NCBI GenBank assembly: GCA_964568525.1
Contig: CAZMPM010000001.1
Location: forward strand, 1-64,000
Source of the DNA: CAYZPB01 sp964568525
Lineage (GTDB): Bacteria; Bacillota; Bacilli; Tepidibacillales; Tepidibacillaceae
Direction of reading: 5' to 3'
DNA length: 64,000 bases
The notes beneath the pieces were generated by a model. It did not search any database. It was not told the DNA's origin and worked only from the letters and a program-made list of their open reading frames with translations. Of the stretch, positions 26,940 through 35,535 are shown piece after piece (the first letter of the stretch is position 1; every line of letters begins with the position of its first letter). The position numbers were made by a program, and so were the translations under genes.

Positions 26940-29588
26940 ATGAAAAAGATGAGTTCACAGGAGATAAGAAAGTCCTTTTTAGACTTTTTTGTAGAAAAGG
27001 GCCATGCAATTGAGGCAAGTGCGTCGTTAATTCCTTACGATGACCCATCTTTGCTCTGGATTAACAGTGGCGTTGCTACGCTAAAACCGTATTTTGATGG
27101 TCGCGCGATACCAGCTAATCCGCGGATTGTAAATTCACAAAAATCGATTCGGACAAATGATATAGAGAATGTCGGCAGGACTGCTAGACATCATACTTTT
27201 TTTGAGATGTTGGGCAATTTCTCGATTGGAGACTACTTTAAAAGAGAAGCAATTATCTGGGCGTGGGAGTATTTAACTGCTGAGCGTTGGTTAGGCTTTG
27301 ATCCGGAGAAATTGTCGGTAACAATCCATCCTGATGATGATGAAGCGTATGAAATTTGGCATCAAGAGGTTGGATTACCGAAGGAACGAATTTATAAATT
27401 AGCGGGGAACTTCTGGGACATTGGTGAAGGTCCGAGTGGTCCGAATACGGAAATATTTTATGATCGCGGAGAAAAATACTGTAATCCATCCTGTAGTGAA
27501 CCTGATTCAGAGTGCTATCCTGGTGGCGAGAATGAACGTTATCTAGAAATCTGGAATCTGGTTTTTTCGCAGTTTAATCATAATCCAGATGGCAGCTATA
27601 CACCGCTACCGAAAAAGAATATTGATACAGGAATGGGACTTGAACGTCTAGCATCAGTGGTGCAGGATGTTGAAACGAATTATGATACCGATTTATTTGT
27701 GCCAATTATCGCTGAGGTTGTCTCCCTAGCTGGGGTTAAATACAACGAAAATGGAGAAACGGATATGGCGCTTCGCGTTATTGCGGATCATATTAGAACG
27801 ATTGTTTTTGCAGTTGGTGATGGGGCGTTGCCATCTAATGATGGGCGTGGCTATGTAATTCGTCGTCTGCTTCGTCGTGCAGCAAGATATGGCAAAAAGA
27901 TCGGGATTAATCAGCCGTTTTTGTATCGCCTAACCAAGGTGGTCGGAAATATTATGCAAGATTATTATTCGGAAATACTTGTGAAGAGTGATTTTATCGA
28001 GCGGGTAATTAGGGGTGAGGAGGAGCGTTTTTCCGAAACTTTATCTGATGGGCTAGCAATTTTAGAACAGATTGTTGCAAAAACTAAAAAAGAAGTCAAA
28101 ACACAGATTTCAGGTGAGGAGAGCTTTAAGCTATATGATACCTACGGATTTCCGCTTGATCTAACAAAAGACCTGGCAGGGGAGCAAGGACTAAAGGTTG
28201 ATGAAGTGGGCTTTAAAGCTGAGATGGAGAAACAGCGCAAGCGTGCACGTGATGCACGTGTTGACGTAGATAGTATGCAGGTTCAAGGTGGAATTATCGG
28301 TGAAATTGCTGCTGATAGCAAGTTTGTCGGATATTCCGATGTTAATCTACAGACTGTGATTACGCATATTATTGTGGATAATCAAATTGTAAGCGAATTA
28401 AAAGCTGGTGATAAGGCACAGGTTTTGTTAGCAGAGACGCCTTTTTATGCTGAAAGCGGTGGTCAAATTGCTGACCAAGGCCTGATTACAGCCTCAGGTG
28501 GTGAACTTCAGGTTCTAGATGTAACGAAGGCACCAAATGGCCAGCATTTACACCATGTACAAGCGGTTAGCGGCGTTATTAAAGTTGGCGATCAAGTGAC
28601 TGCCAAAATTGATTCGTCAATTCGTAATAGTGTTACCAGAAATCATACGGCGACGCATTTGCTACACAAAGCATTGAGAGAGGTTTTAGGTGAACATGTG
28701 CATCAAGCTGGTTCGTTAGTATCTTATGATAAGCTGAGATTTGACTTCTCGCATTTTAGTGCTGTCACAGCGGACGAGCTTAAACAGATTGAGACAAAAG
28801 TAAATACGCAAATCTGGAGTAATCTAACGGTTGATGTTAGTATTAAAAATATTAACGAGGCAAAAGAGCTTGGTGCTCTTGCTTTGTTTGGCGAAAAATA
28901 TGGTGATGAGGTTCGCGTTGTAAAAGTAGGCGACTACAGTATGGAGTTATGCGGCGGTTGCCACGTTGGCAACTCATCAGACATCGGACTATTTAAAATT
29001 ATCAGCGAGAGCAGTATTGGCGCCGGTGTAAGAAGAATCGAGGCTGTTACTGGACGTTACGCTTATGAATATTTAAATGAACAGAGTGAGTATCTGAGTC
29101 AACTGGCACATGAGCTAAAGAGTAAACCGTTAGCAGTGCAAGAGAAAGTAGCGGGTTTACAACAGACAATAACTGAGCTTAAACGTGAAAATGAGTCTTT
29201 AAAAGCGAAACAGAGTAGTAACGCATCTGTTGATTTACTTGATAAGATTGTGGAGATTGCGGGGATAAAAGTGCTTGCGGCGGAAGTTGCGCCAACTGAC
29301 ATGGGTACGGTTCGCAACCTAGTTGATGAGTTAAAGCAAAAGCTGGGTTCAGGAATTGTTTTGATTGCTAGCGCAAATGATGGTAAAATAAATTTGGTAG
29401 CCGCTGTATCTGAGGATTTAGTAAAAGCGGGTTACCACGCAGGCCATCTGGTAGCTAGTGCTGCAAAAGAGGTTGATGGTGGAGGCGGTGGCCGTGCTGA
29501 TATGGCGCAGGCCGGTGGTAAGGATCCAACAAGGGTTGCCGCTGCACTTAATAAAGTGGCTGAGTATATAAAATCAGTTACTAAGTAA
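26940..29588 (+). CDS. alaS: Alanyl-tRNA synthetase
   Basis: Class II synthetase of 882 aa. The catalytic domain holds SLLWINSGVATLKPYFDG, NVGRTARHHTFFEMLGNFS and GMGLERLASV. The editing domain has the zinc motif HTATHLLHKALR and CGGCHV, and the C-terminal DHHA1-type region contains DGGGGGRADMAQAGGKDP. I chose the ATG at 26940 behind GGAGG (26926-26930); a TTG three bases earlier is also in frame. It leads an operon with ireB, ruvX and yrzB. Confidence 0.97.
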   Translation: MKKMSSQEIRKSFLDFFVEKGHAIEASASLIPYDDPSLLWINSGVATLKPYFDGRAIPANPRIVNSQKSIRTNDIENVGRTARHHTFFEMLGNFSIGDYFKREAIIWAWEYLTAERWLGFDPEKLSVTIHPDDDEAYEIWHQEVGLPKERIYKLAGNFWDIGEGPSGPNTEIFYDRGEKYCNPSCSEPDSECYPGGENERYLEIWNLVFSQFNHNPDGSYTPLPKKNIDTGMGLERLASVVQDVETNYDTDLFVPIIAEVVSLAGVKYNENGETDMALRVIADHIRTIVFAVGDGALPSNDGRGYVIRRLLRRAARYGKKIGINQPFLYRLTKVVGNIMQDYYSEILVKSDFIERVIRGEEERFSETLSDGLAILEQIVAKTKKEVKTQISGEESFKLYDTYGFPLDLTKDLAGEQGLKVDEVGFKAEMEKQRKRARDARVDVDSMQVQGGIIGEIAADSKFVGYSDVNLQTVITHIIVDNQIVSELKAGDKAQVLLAETPFYAESGGQIADQGLITASGGELQVLDVTKAPNGQHLHHVQAVSGVIKVGDQVTAKIDSSIRNSVTRNHTATHLLHKALREVLGEHVHQAGSLVSYDKLRFDFSHFSAVTADELKQIETKVNTQIWSNLTVDVSIKNINEAKELGALALFGEKYGDEVRVVKVGDYSMELCGGCHVGNSSDIGLFKIISESSIGAGVRRIEAVTGRYAYEYLNEQSEYLSQLAHELKSKPLAVQEKVAGLQQTITELKRENESLKAKQSSNASVDLLDKIVEIAGIKVLAAEVAPTDMGTVRNLVDELKQKLGSGIVLIASANDGKINLVAAVSEDLVKAGYHAGHLVASAAKEVDGGGGGRADMAQAGGKDPTRVAAALNKVAEYIKSVTK

Positions 29589-29603
29589 ATCGAGGTGTTG
29601 ATA

Positions 29604-29882
29604 GTGGAAAATAATGATAGCACCATGAAGTTTGACGTAAAGGAAGAGTTGGATCGAGTTGAGCCGGACAAAGTGCTGCTGGAGGTTTATGAGGCGCTTG
29701 TTGAGAAAGGCTATAACCCAATTAACCAGATTGTTGGTTATCTTCTATCTGGAGATCCAGCCTATATTCCACGTCATAACAATGCAAGGACGCTGATTCG
29801 CAAGGTAGAACGGGATGAGTTGATTGAAAGCTTGGTAAGATTCTTTCTTGTGCAGCACTACGACGACAAAGGTGATGAATAA
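29604..29882 (+). CDS. ireB: IreB family regulator (UPF0297)
   Basis: Small cytoplasmic protein of 92 aa whose Enterococcus homologue is a substrate of the Ser/Thr kinase IreK and restrains cephalosporin resistance. The family core PINQIVGYLLSGDPAYIPRH and ARTLIRKVERDELIE is intact. The GTG at 29604 is 6 nt behind AGGTG; the earlier GTG 29595 and TTG 29598 overlap that site. It lies between alaS and ruvX, as is usual in Bacillota. Confidence 0.93.
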   Translation: MENNDSTMKFDVKEELDRVEPDKVLLEVYEALVEKGYNPINQIVGYLLSGDPAYIPRHNNARTLIRKVERDELIESLVRFFLVQHYDDKGDE

Positions 29883-30308
29883 TTGGACAAGCGAGTAGTT
29901 CGCGCACTGGGGCTAGATGTCGGCGATGTCCGAATCGGTGTCGCGGTAAGTGATTCTTTAGGCTGGACAGCTCAAGCGTTAAAGGTTATAACTCGAGCTG
30001 AATTGGCTAAAGATTTGGCTGAGATTAAACAAATTATTGGCGAGTATGATGTTGAAGAGCTTGTTGTCGGCTTGCCGAAAAATATGGATGGAACGCTGGG
30101 ATCGCGCGCGGAGAAAACAATGGCTTTTGTTGATGAATTGAAGTCAGAAATTGATTTGCCGATTGTGCTCTGGGATGAAAGGTTAAGCACTGTTTCTGCA
30201 ACTAAGGCATTGCTTGAAGCTGACTTGAGTCGTCGCAAACGAAAAGAGGTAGTTGATAAAATAGCTGCAGTTATTATATTGCAAGGCTATTTAGATGCGA
30301 AGAGGTGA
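29883..30308 (+). CDS. ruvX: Pre-16S rRNA nuclease / Holliday junction resolvase-like protein
   Basis: RNase H-fold YqgF protein of 141 aa. It shows ALGLDVGDVRIGVAVSDSLG, VVGLPKNMDGTLGSRA, and LWDERLSTVSATKALLEAD with the catalytic acidic residues. The TTG start lies directly after the ireB stop, with AAGGTGAT seven bases upstream. Its end overlaps the ribosome binding site of yrzB. Confidence 0.95.
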   Translation: MDKRVVRALGLDVGDVRIGVAVSDSLGWTAQALKVITRAELAKDLAEIKQIIGEYDVEELVVGLPKNMDGTLGSRAEKTMAFVDELKSEIDLPIVLWDERLSTVSATKALLEADLSRRKRKEVVDKIAAVIILQGYLDAKR

Positions 30309-30313
30309 GAATG

Positions 30314-30583
30314 ATGGCTAGATATGCTGAGAATGAAGAATTTATTTTTATTGAGAATGAAGATGGTAGTGACGAAAAGTATGAAATTTTGTACGAATTC
30401 GAGGCAGAAGACACTGACTATATTCTGTTAATATTAGCGGATTTACCAGATGATGAAGATGAGGCAGAGGTTTTTGCCTTTAGATATGTTAAAGAAGGAG
30501 AAGATCTCCGTCTAGAAGTGATTGAGTCTGAAGAAGAGTGGGAGATAGTTGAAGAGGTTTTTAACACTTTAGCAAACCAATAA
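30314..30583 (+). CDS. DUF1292 protein (YrzB family)
   Basis: Acidic small protein of 89 aa with the DUF1292 pattern FIENEDGSDEKYEILYEFE and AFRYVKEGEDLRLEVIESEE. Function is unknown. It nearly always follows ruvX in Bacillota. The ATG at 30314 suits the AGGTGAG site (30303-30309); ATG 30311 and GTG 30305 are also in frame. A strong terminator follows. Confidence 0.88.
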   Translation: MARYAENEEFIFIENEDGSDEKYEILYEFEAEDTDYILLILADLPDDEDEAEVFAFRYVKEGEDLRLEVIESEEEWEIVEEVFNTLANQ

Positions 30584-30593
30584 TGAGTATTCT

Positions 30594-30627
30594 AACAATG
30601 AGAGATGCTAGTCTCTCATTGTTTTTT
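30594..30627 (+). terminator. Rho-independent terminator after yrzB
   Basis: A 12-bp perfect stem, AACAATGAGAGA (30594-30605) with TCTCTCATTGTT (30612-30623), has a 6-nt loop and a T run. It ends the alaS-ireB-ruvX-yrzB unit. Confidence 0.92.
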
Positions 30628-30686
30628 GTTGGATTTTATGGTAATTTTAAATGGCGCAATATCGCGAAATGGGAGGCTATAAATTT

Positions 30687-31724
30687 ATGGGCAAAGCTAA
30701 AAAAAATGGTGTAATAGTTCTTCTTTTATTAATTTTAATTGTTATAGCGGTGGTTGGTGTTTATTATTATTTTGCGTCGGCTGTCGATAAAAATGATAGT
30801 ACTATTATTGAAATAACGATACCTGCAGGCAGTTCAACAACTGCAATTGCTGGAATTTTGAAGGATAACCAACTGATCCAAAATGAGCTATTTTTCCGAT
30901 ATCAGGTGAAACGCCTGGGAGTTGATGCTCAGATGAGAGCGGGTAGTTATGAATTAAGTAAGAGTCAGAGTGTAGAGCAGATTATTGAAGTGCTTGTTAA
31001 AGGAAATGAAAAAATTGAGAGCGTGCGTTTTACAATTCCGGAGGGATACAACATAGTCCAAATTGCTACGAAATTAGCTGATGAAGGTCTGGTCGACCGC
31101 GATCGTTTTATACAGTTAGCCAAAGAAGGTAATTTTGATTATTCTTTTGTGAAAGCAATTCCTAATGACAAGGATATTAAGTATAGGTTAGAGGGTTATC
31201 TTTTCCCTGAAACCTATGAGATTAAAGTGGGGGCTTCTGAAGGGGACATAATTAATCGAATGCTTGATCAGTTTGCCGATGAGTGGAAACCGGAATGGGA
31301 TGCGGTGATAAAGGAACGTAATCTAACGATACACGAGGTGGTTGCTCTTGCTTCAATCGTTGAACGTGAAATTATCGTTGATTCAGAGCGACCAATCGCT
31401 GCTGGTGTATTTACAAAACGGTTAGACCAGTCTTGGCGTTTAGAATCATGTGCTACAGTTCAGTATGTATTGGGTAAGCAAAAGGCACAGTTATTACTTA
31501 CTGATATGGCGATTGTCGATCCTTATAATACTTATGTGAACAATGGATTACCACCAGGAGCAATTGCCAGCCCGGGCAGAGCTTCACTTGAAGCAACAGT
31601 ATATCCGGAAAACAATCCTTACTATTTCTTCGTAACGAAGAAGGATGGATCAAATACCCATTACTTCTCCAAAACATACGAAGAACACTTAGCTAACGAC
31701 GCTAATTCGCGTGGAAGCTGGTAG
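30687..31724 (+). CDS. mltG: Endolytic murein transglycosylase MltG
   Basis: YceG-like membrane-anchored lytic transglycosylase that cuts nascent glycan strands. It has 345 aa with an N-terminal helix (GVIVLLLLILIVIAVVGVYY). A LysM-like segment (IPAGSSTTAIAGILKDNQL) precedes the catalytic part, with the glutamate in VALASIVEREI. YNTYVNNGLPPGAIASPGR and the terminal THYFSKTYEEHL are family marks. I chose ATG 30687 behind GGGAGG (30671-30676); the in-frame ATG at 30651 has no site. Confidence 0.93.
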   Translation: MGKAKKNGVIVLLLLILIVIAVVGVYYYFASAVDKNDSTIIEITIPAGSSTTAIAGILKDNQLIQNELFFRYQVKRLGVDAQMRAGSYELSKSQSVEQIIEVLVKGNEKIESVRFTIPEGYNIVQIATKLADEGLVDRDRFIQLAKEGNFDYSFVKAIPNDKDIKYRLEGYLFPETYEIKVGASEGDIINRMLDQFADEWKPEWDAVIKERNLTIHEVVALASIVEREIIVDSERPIAAGVFTKRLDQSWRLESCATVQYVLGKQKAQLLLTDMAIVDPYNTYVNNGLPPGAIASPGRASLEATVYPENNPYYFFVTKKDGSNTHYFSKTYEEHLANDANSRGSW

Positions 31725-31740
31725 TTAGGAGCTGAGCTTG

Positions 31741-32379
31741 ATGGGTTTTATTGACTCAGAAGTAAATGAATATTTGCGTGGTTTGCAACCGATTGATAAC
31801 CAGTTATTAACTGAGATTTATCAGTACGGCTTAGCGCAGGAAATACCGATTATGGATCCGATCAGCATGAGACATGTTGCTTTGTTAAGTCAACTTGCTA
31901 AACCGAAGGTAATTATTGAAATAGGAGCAGCGATTGGTTTCTCGGCAATGTGGTTGGCGTTAGCGAATCCTGGTGCGATGGTTCATACAATTGAACGCAA
32001 TCCAGAGTTGGTGGAAATTGCCCAAATTAACTTAAAACGAGCTGGGTTGGACAAGCGTGTTATTCTCCATATGGACGAAGCTGTTGAAATTTTACCACAA
32101 ATGCCGCGGGCTCAGTTCGTTTTTGTTGATGCTGCAAAGAGGAAGTACCGCGATTTTTATGAGTTGGCGCTCCCCTTGCTTGATGTAGGCGGGTTGATGG
32201 TGTTTGATAATGTTTTGTTTCGGGGCTACATTGCAAATGCGGCTGAGACAGCTGCGCGACCAATGTTGCGTAAGCTAAGTGAGTTTAATAGATTTTTGGC
32301 TGCAGATAAGCGTGTAACGACTAATTTTCTAACAGTTGGCGATGGTTTGGCAGTGGCGCAGAAACTGGAGGAACTATAA
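31741..32379 (+). CDS. trmR: tRNA 5-hydroxyuridine methyltransferase
   Basis: SAM-dependent class I O-methyltransferase of 212 aa, homologue of YrrM/TrmR, which methylates ho5U34 to mo5U34 in tRNAs. The SAM site is IEIGAAIGFSAMWLA, the acidic motif HTIERNPEL, and FVFVDAAKRKY and FDNVLFRGYI follow. The ATG at 31741 is 9 nt behind AGGAG. Its stop overlaps the start of trhP1 by one base. Assignment rests on family plus the yrrMNO gene order. Confidence 0.85.
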   Translation: MGFIDSEVNEYLRGLQPIDNQLLTEIYQYGLAQEIPIMDPISMRHVALLSQLAKPKVIIEIGAAIGFSAMWLALANPGAMVHTIERNPELVEIAQINLKRAGLDKRVILHMDEAVEILPQMPRAQFVFVDAAKRKYRDFYELALPLLDVGGLMVFDNVLFRGYIANAAETAARPMLRKLSEFNRFLAADKRVTTNFLTVGDGLAVAQKLEEL

Positions 32380-33224
32380 TGGGAAACAAGAGAAATATTG
32401 AGCTATTGGTCACGGCTAACAACCTGGAGGAGATAAAAAGCTACGGGGAAGCTGGGGCCGATGCTTTTTTAATTGGTGATGATCAGTTTGCAATCAAGAG
32501 CATGGGATGTTTTACTCTTGATGCGATTGCCGGTGCGATAAAGCTGGCTAATGAGTGTGGCAAGTCGCTTTATTTGCTTGTAAATGCGCTATATCATAAC
32601 GATGAGCTTGCTCAGCTGGAGAAATTTTTATTGACTGTCAGTGAGCTGGGAATTGATGCTGTTCTTTTCGAGGATCCAGCTGTTTACAATATAGTTAAAG
32701 AACAGAATAGTACGCTGCCACTCCATTTAAGTTCTGGCTCAATGATCACAAGTTCAGGAGTAATAAATTTCTGGGGGAATCGCGGTGTAAGGCGTGCCGA
32801 GTTAGCGCGTGAGCTAACTTTTGAAGAGATTATAGCTGTGCGCGAACATACAAAAATGGAGCTCACTGTTCAGGTTTATGGTAGAACGGCAATTTTCTAT
32901 TCAAAGCGCCAGCTAGTAAGCAACTATCTCGAATACATTGATTATGATGCTACAAAAACAACTGCAACTAATAGTGACGAATTTCTATTCTTGCGCGAAC
33001 ATGAGCGTCCAGAAAGGGCGTTCCCATTGATGGAAGACAAACATGGTACACATTTATTTAGTGATCAGGTAATTGATCATCGAGCGCTAGTCGCTGATTT
33101 GATAAAAGCAGGAATTAATGTTCTGAAAATAGACGGTATGTTTATTGGTAAGGAAGAGATGTTGGCGGTCATTCGAGATATTCGTAAACTGATTGATCAA
33201 CAACTCAGAAGTGAAGGGGAATAA
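32379..33224 (+). CDS. trhP1: Peptidase U32-family tRNA hydroxylation protein, short subunit
   Basis: Homologue of YrrN/TrhP1, which works with TrhP2 in prephenate-dependent hydroxylation of tRNA uridine 34. It has 281 aa with the TIM-barrel pattern of U32 proteins (GADAFLIGDDQF, ARELTFEEIIAV). The iron-sulfur cysteine segment found in the partner is replaced here by VQVYGRTAIFYSKRQLV, without cysteines, so this subunit probably binds no cluster. The start overlaps the trmR stop (TAATG). Confidence 0.85.
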   Translation: MGNKRNIELLVTANNLEEIKSYGEAGADAFLIGDDQFAIKSMGCFTLDAIAGAIKLANECGKSLYLLVNALYHNDELAQLEKFLLTVSELGIDAVLFEDPAVYNIVKEQNSTLPLHLSSGSMITSSGVINFWGNRGVRRAELARELTFEEIIAVREHTKMELTVQVYGRTAIFYSKRQLVSNYLEYIDYDATKTTATNSDEFLFLREHERPERAFPLMEDKHGTHLFSDQVIDHRALVADLIKAGINVLKIDGMFIGKEEMLAVIRDIRKLIDQQLRSEGE

Positions 33225-33225
33225 G

Positions 33226-34482
33226 ATGAGTGATTATCACAATAAAAAAGTTGAGCTACTTGCACCAGCTGGAAGTCTTGAGAAGTTGGAATTTGCGATT
33301 CACTATGGCGCAGATGCGCTCTATCTAGGTGGCGAACAGTTTGGTTTGCGTGAGCGTGCGGGCAACTTCTCTTTTGCGGAGATGGAGCAAGCCGTGGCTT
33401 TTTCACATGAACGCGGGGCAAAAGTTTATGTTGCAACCAATATAATTCCGCATGAAAGTGATCTAGTGGAACTGCCCAATTATTTGCGCAGAATTGCTGA
33501 GATTGGTGTAGACGCAATTATCGCCGCCGATCCGGGGGTGATTGAGACATCTATGCATGTGGCACCTAAACTGGACATACATTTAAGCACACAAGCATCT
33601 GTTACTAATTGGCGAACAGTTAAAATGTGGGAAGGGTTGGGTGTTAAGCGGGTGGTTCTGGCTCGCGAACTCTCCTTGGAAGAGATCGCTGAAATAAAAG
33701 CACGAACTAATGTGGAGATTGAGGTTTTTGTGCATGGGGCAGTCTGTAACTCCTATTCAGGAAGATGCCTGCTATCGAACCATATGACCGATCGCGATGC
33801 GAATCGTGGTGGCTGTGCACAGTCTTGTCGCTGGTATTATGATCTATATCAAGGTCTAAGTGGCGACAGTACAGCGTTGTTTGCAGAGTCTGATGTTCCT
33901 TATACGATGAGCTCTAAAGACTTATTAATGGTCGACCGTATTGGTGATTTAATCGATTTGGGGGTGGATTCGCTGAAAATTGAGGGCAGAATGAAGAGCA
34001 TTCACTATGTTGCAACAATTACTAGTGCATATCGGCGAGCAATTGATTTGTATAACAGTGGAAAGGCAAATCCAGCTGAACTTTCGCGTTTACGTGCGGA
34101 AATTAGCAAGGCAAGTCATCGCCCGCTTTTTAGAGGATTTTACGATGGGCAGCCCGGAGTGGATGCGCAAATTTACGGTAAAGAGCCAGTATTGCGGAAA
34201 TATGATTTTGTCGGTCAGGTATTAAAGTATGATGCAGGTGCAGGGATAGCTACAGTTCAACAGCGGAATAATTTTAAACTTGGTGACGAGATCGCGTTTT
34301 ATGGTCCGCAAACTGACTTTAAGCAGGTTATTGAACAATTAGCTGATAGTGAAGGTAATCCGCTCATGGTAGCTCCGCATCCCTTAGAGATTGTTACGAT
34401 TAAGGTTAAAAGTGCTGTGAAACCTTATGATATGCTACGGAAACTTAGTTCACTGATTAGCCATAACGAGTTCACAGAATAG
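33226..34482 (+). CDS. trhP2: Peptidase U32-family tRNA hydroxylation protein, Fe-S subunit
   Basis: Homologue of YrrO/TrhP2. It has 418 aa: a U32 barrel with LLAPAGSLEKLEFAIHYGAD and RELSLEEI, then the cluster ligands in VHGAVCNSYSGRCLLS and GGCAQSCRWYYDL, SLKIEGRMKS, and a C-terminal beta-barrel-like domain. The ATG at 33226 follows AAGGGG, one base after the trhP1 stop. With trmR and trhP1 it makes the set for mo5U34 in wobble uridines. Confidence 0.9.
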   Translation: MSDYHNKKVELLAPAGSLEKLEFAIHYGADALYLGGEQFGLRERAGNFSFAEMEQAVAFSHERGAKVYVATNIIPHESDLVELPNYLRRIAEIGVDAIIAADPGVIETSMHVAPKLDIHLSTQASVTNWRTVKMWEGLGVKRVVLARELSLEEIAEIKARTNVEIEVFVHGAVCNSYSGRCLLSNHMTDRDANRGGCAQSCRWYYDLYQGLSGDSTALFAESDVPYTMSSKDLLMVDRIGDLIDLGVDSLKIEGRMKSIHYVATITSAYRRAIDLYNSGKANPAELSRLRAEISKASHRPLFRGFYDGQPGVDAQIYGKEPVLRKYDFVGQVLKYDAGAGIATVQQRNNFKLGDEIAFYGPQTDFKQVIEQLADSEGNPLMVAPHPLEIVTIKVKSAVKPYDMLRKLSSLISHNEFTE

Positions 34483-34551
34483 TTGCAATTATAGTAGATT
34501 ATGTTGTATTATGAATTTGTAATTATTACACATAAAAACGGGGGTAACAAA

Positions 34552-35022
34552 ATGAAAATGAACAAATTTCTTGCTGTACTAATCGTATTTGCTTTAGTAT
34601 TTTCGCTTGGTTTAGTTGGCTGTAGTGATGATGCAAAAGAACCTGAAGCACCAGCTGGTAACGTTGAGGAACCAACTCCAGGTGTTGAAGAACCAGCTGC
34701 AACTGAAGAACCGGCTGCAACTGAAGAACCAGCCGCATCAAATACATCAGCTGACGATGCTAAACCTGCACCAGCACCGGCATCAGCACCGGCACCAGCA
34801 CCAGCACCAACACCAGCACCGGCGCCGGCACCGGCACCTAAAACTTATACAGCTTCAAATCCTGCATACCAAAGTTTAATTGATATGTTTGCACCTAATA
34901 TGGCTGCTGCAGTTGCTCGTGGAGCATTGACACAAGAAAAAATGGACCAAATGCTTAAAGACGTGGGCGATGGTAATATGACTCAGGCTGAAGTAATGGC
35001 ATTTATGGGTGCTCTGAAGTAA
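34552..35022 (+). CDS. Small lipoprotein A with Pro-Ala linker
   Basis: Lipoprotein of 156 aa. The signal peptide ends in a lipobox (LGLVGC). An acidic, low-complexity linker of three EEPAAT-like units and a PAPAPA stretch leads to a C-terminal module of about 50 residues (FAPNMAAAVARGALTQEKMD then VGDGNMTQAEV). The module recurs in the next two genes and looks like a short helical SHOCT-like domain. The ATG at 34552 is 7 nt behind GGGGG. No function can be given; a surface-anchored binding or envelope role is a guess. Confidence 0.72.
   Translation: MKMNKFLAVLIVFALVFSLGLVGCSDDAKEPEAPAGNVEEPTPGVEEPAATEEPAATEEPAASNTSADDAKPAPAPASAPAPAPAPTPAPAPAPAPKTYTASNPAYQSLIDMFAPNMAAAVARGALTQEKMDQMLKDVGDGNMTQAEVMAFMGALK
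34687..34740 (+). repeat. Three tandem 18-bp units in lipoprotein A
   Basis: Units at 34687-34704, 34705-34722 and 34723-34740; the first two differ at one base and the third at its end. They encode repeated EEPAAT. A Pro-Ala tract rich in CCAGCA codons follows up to about 34845. Both are likely to vary in copy number. Confidence 0.9.
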
Positions 35023-35085
35023 TTTGTTAGAACAACCGTTCTTAATTTAAGTTCACTTATTACTCATACTTAGTTTGCAAATTGT

Positions 35086-35113
35086 TTGCAATTAATGTCT
35101 GTTATGGTGTAAT
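35086..35113 (+). promoter_or_regulatory. Possible promoter of lipoprotein B
   Basis: TTGCAA (35086-35091), 16-bp spacer, TGTAAT (35108-35113), about 45 bp before the start. Moderate match only. Confidence 0.35.
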
Positions 35114-35157
35114 ATATATTTGTATAGGTATAAACTATTAAAAACGGGGGTAATAAA

Positions 35158-35445
35158 ATGAAAATGAACAAATTTCTTGCTGTACTGATTATTTTTGCTC
35201 TAGTATTTTCACTTGGTTTAGTAGGCTGTGGTGATAGTGAAGAAAAACCATCTGCACCTGAGGCTCCTACTTCTTACACAGCTTCTGATCCTGCAAACCA
35301 ACCTAAAATTGACATGATTTTCCCTAACCTAACTGCAAAAGTTAAAGATGGCGTTATCACTCAAGAAAGAATGAATGAGATACTTAAAAAAGTTGGCGAT
35401 GGCGAAATGAGCATCGAAGAATTACAAAAAATAATGAATCCGTAA
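35158..35445 (+). CDS. Small lipoprotein B (paralog of A)
   Basis: Lipoprotein of 95 aa. The signal peptide MKMNKFLAVLI and lipobox LGLVGC are nearly identical to lipoprotein A in protein and DNA, starting before the gene at AAAAACGGGGGTAA. The long linker is missing. The C-terminal module (FPNLTAKVKDGVITQERMNE, VGDGEMSIEELQ) is related to that of A. It has its own terminator. Function unknown. Confidence 0.75.
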   Translation: MKMNKFLAVLIIFALVFSLGLVGCGDSEEKPSAPEAPTSYTASDPANQPKIDMIFPNLTAKVKDGVITQERMNEILKKVGDGEMSIEELQKIMNP

Positions 35446-35456
35446 GGAATTAAGAG

Positions 35457-35499
35457 AACAGCTTTGACATAGCCAATATGCCAAAGCTGTTTTTTTTTT
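35457..35499 (+). terminator. Rho-independent terminator after lipoprotein B
   Basis: AACAGCTTTG (35457-35466) pairs with CAAAGCTGTT (35482-35491), with an inner CATA/TATG stem and a run of T. Confidence 0.9.
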
Positions 35500-35535
35500 A
35501 CAAGTACCGTTACATTGATAAAAGGAGGAGTTATA

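Noticed and set aside
34687..34845. CRISPR-like short repeats
   Set aside because: The repeats are coding, directly adjacent without spacers, and encode a Pro/Ala/Glu linker.
34526..34879. Frames rich in Leu/Gln or His/Gln over lipoprotein A
   Set aside because: They are shifted or reverse readings of the Pro-Ala repeat codons, with no ribosome site.
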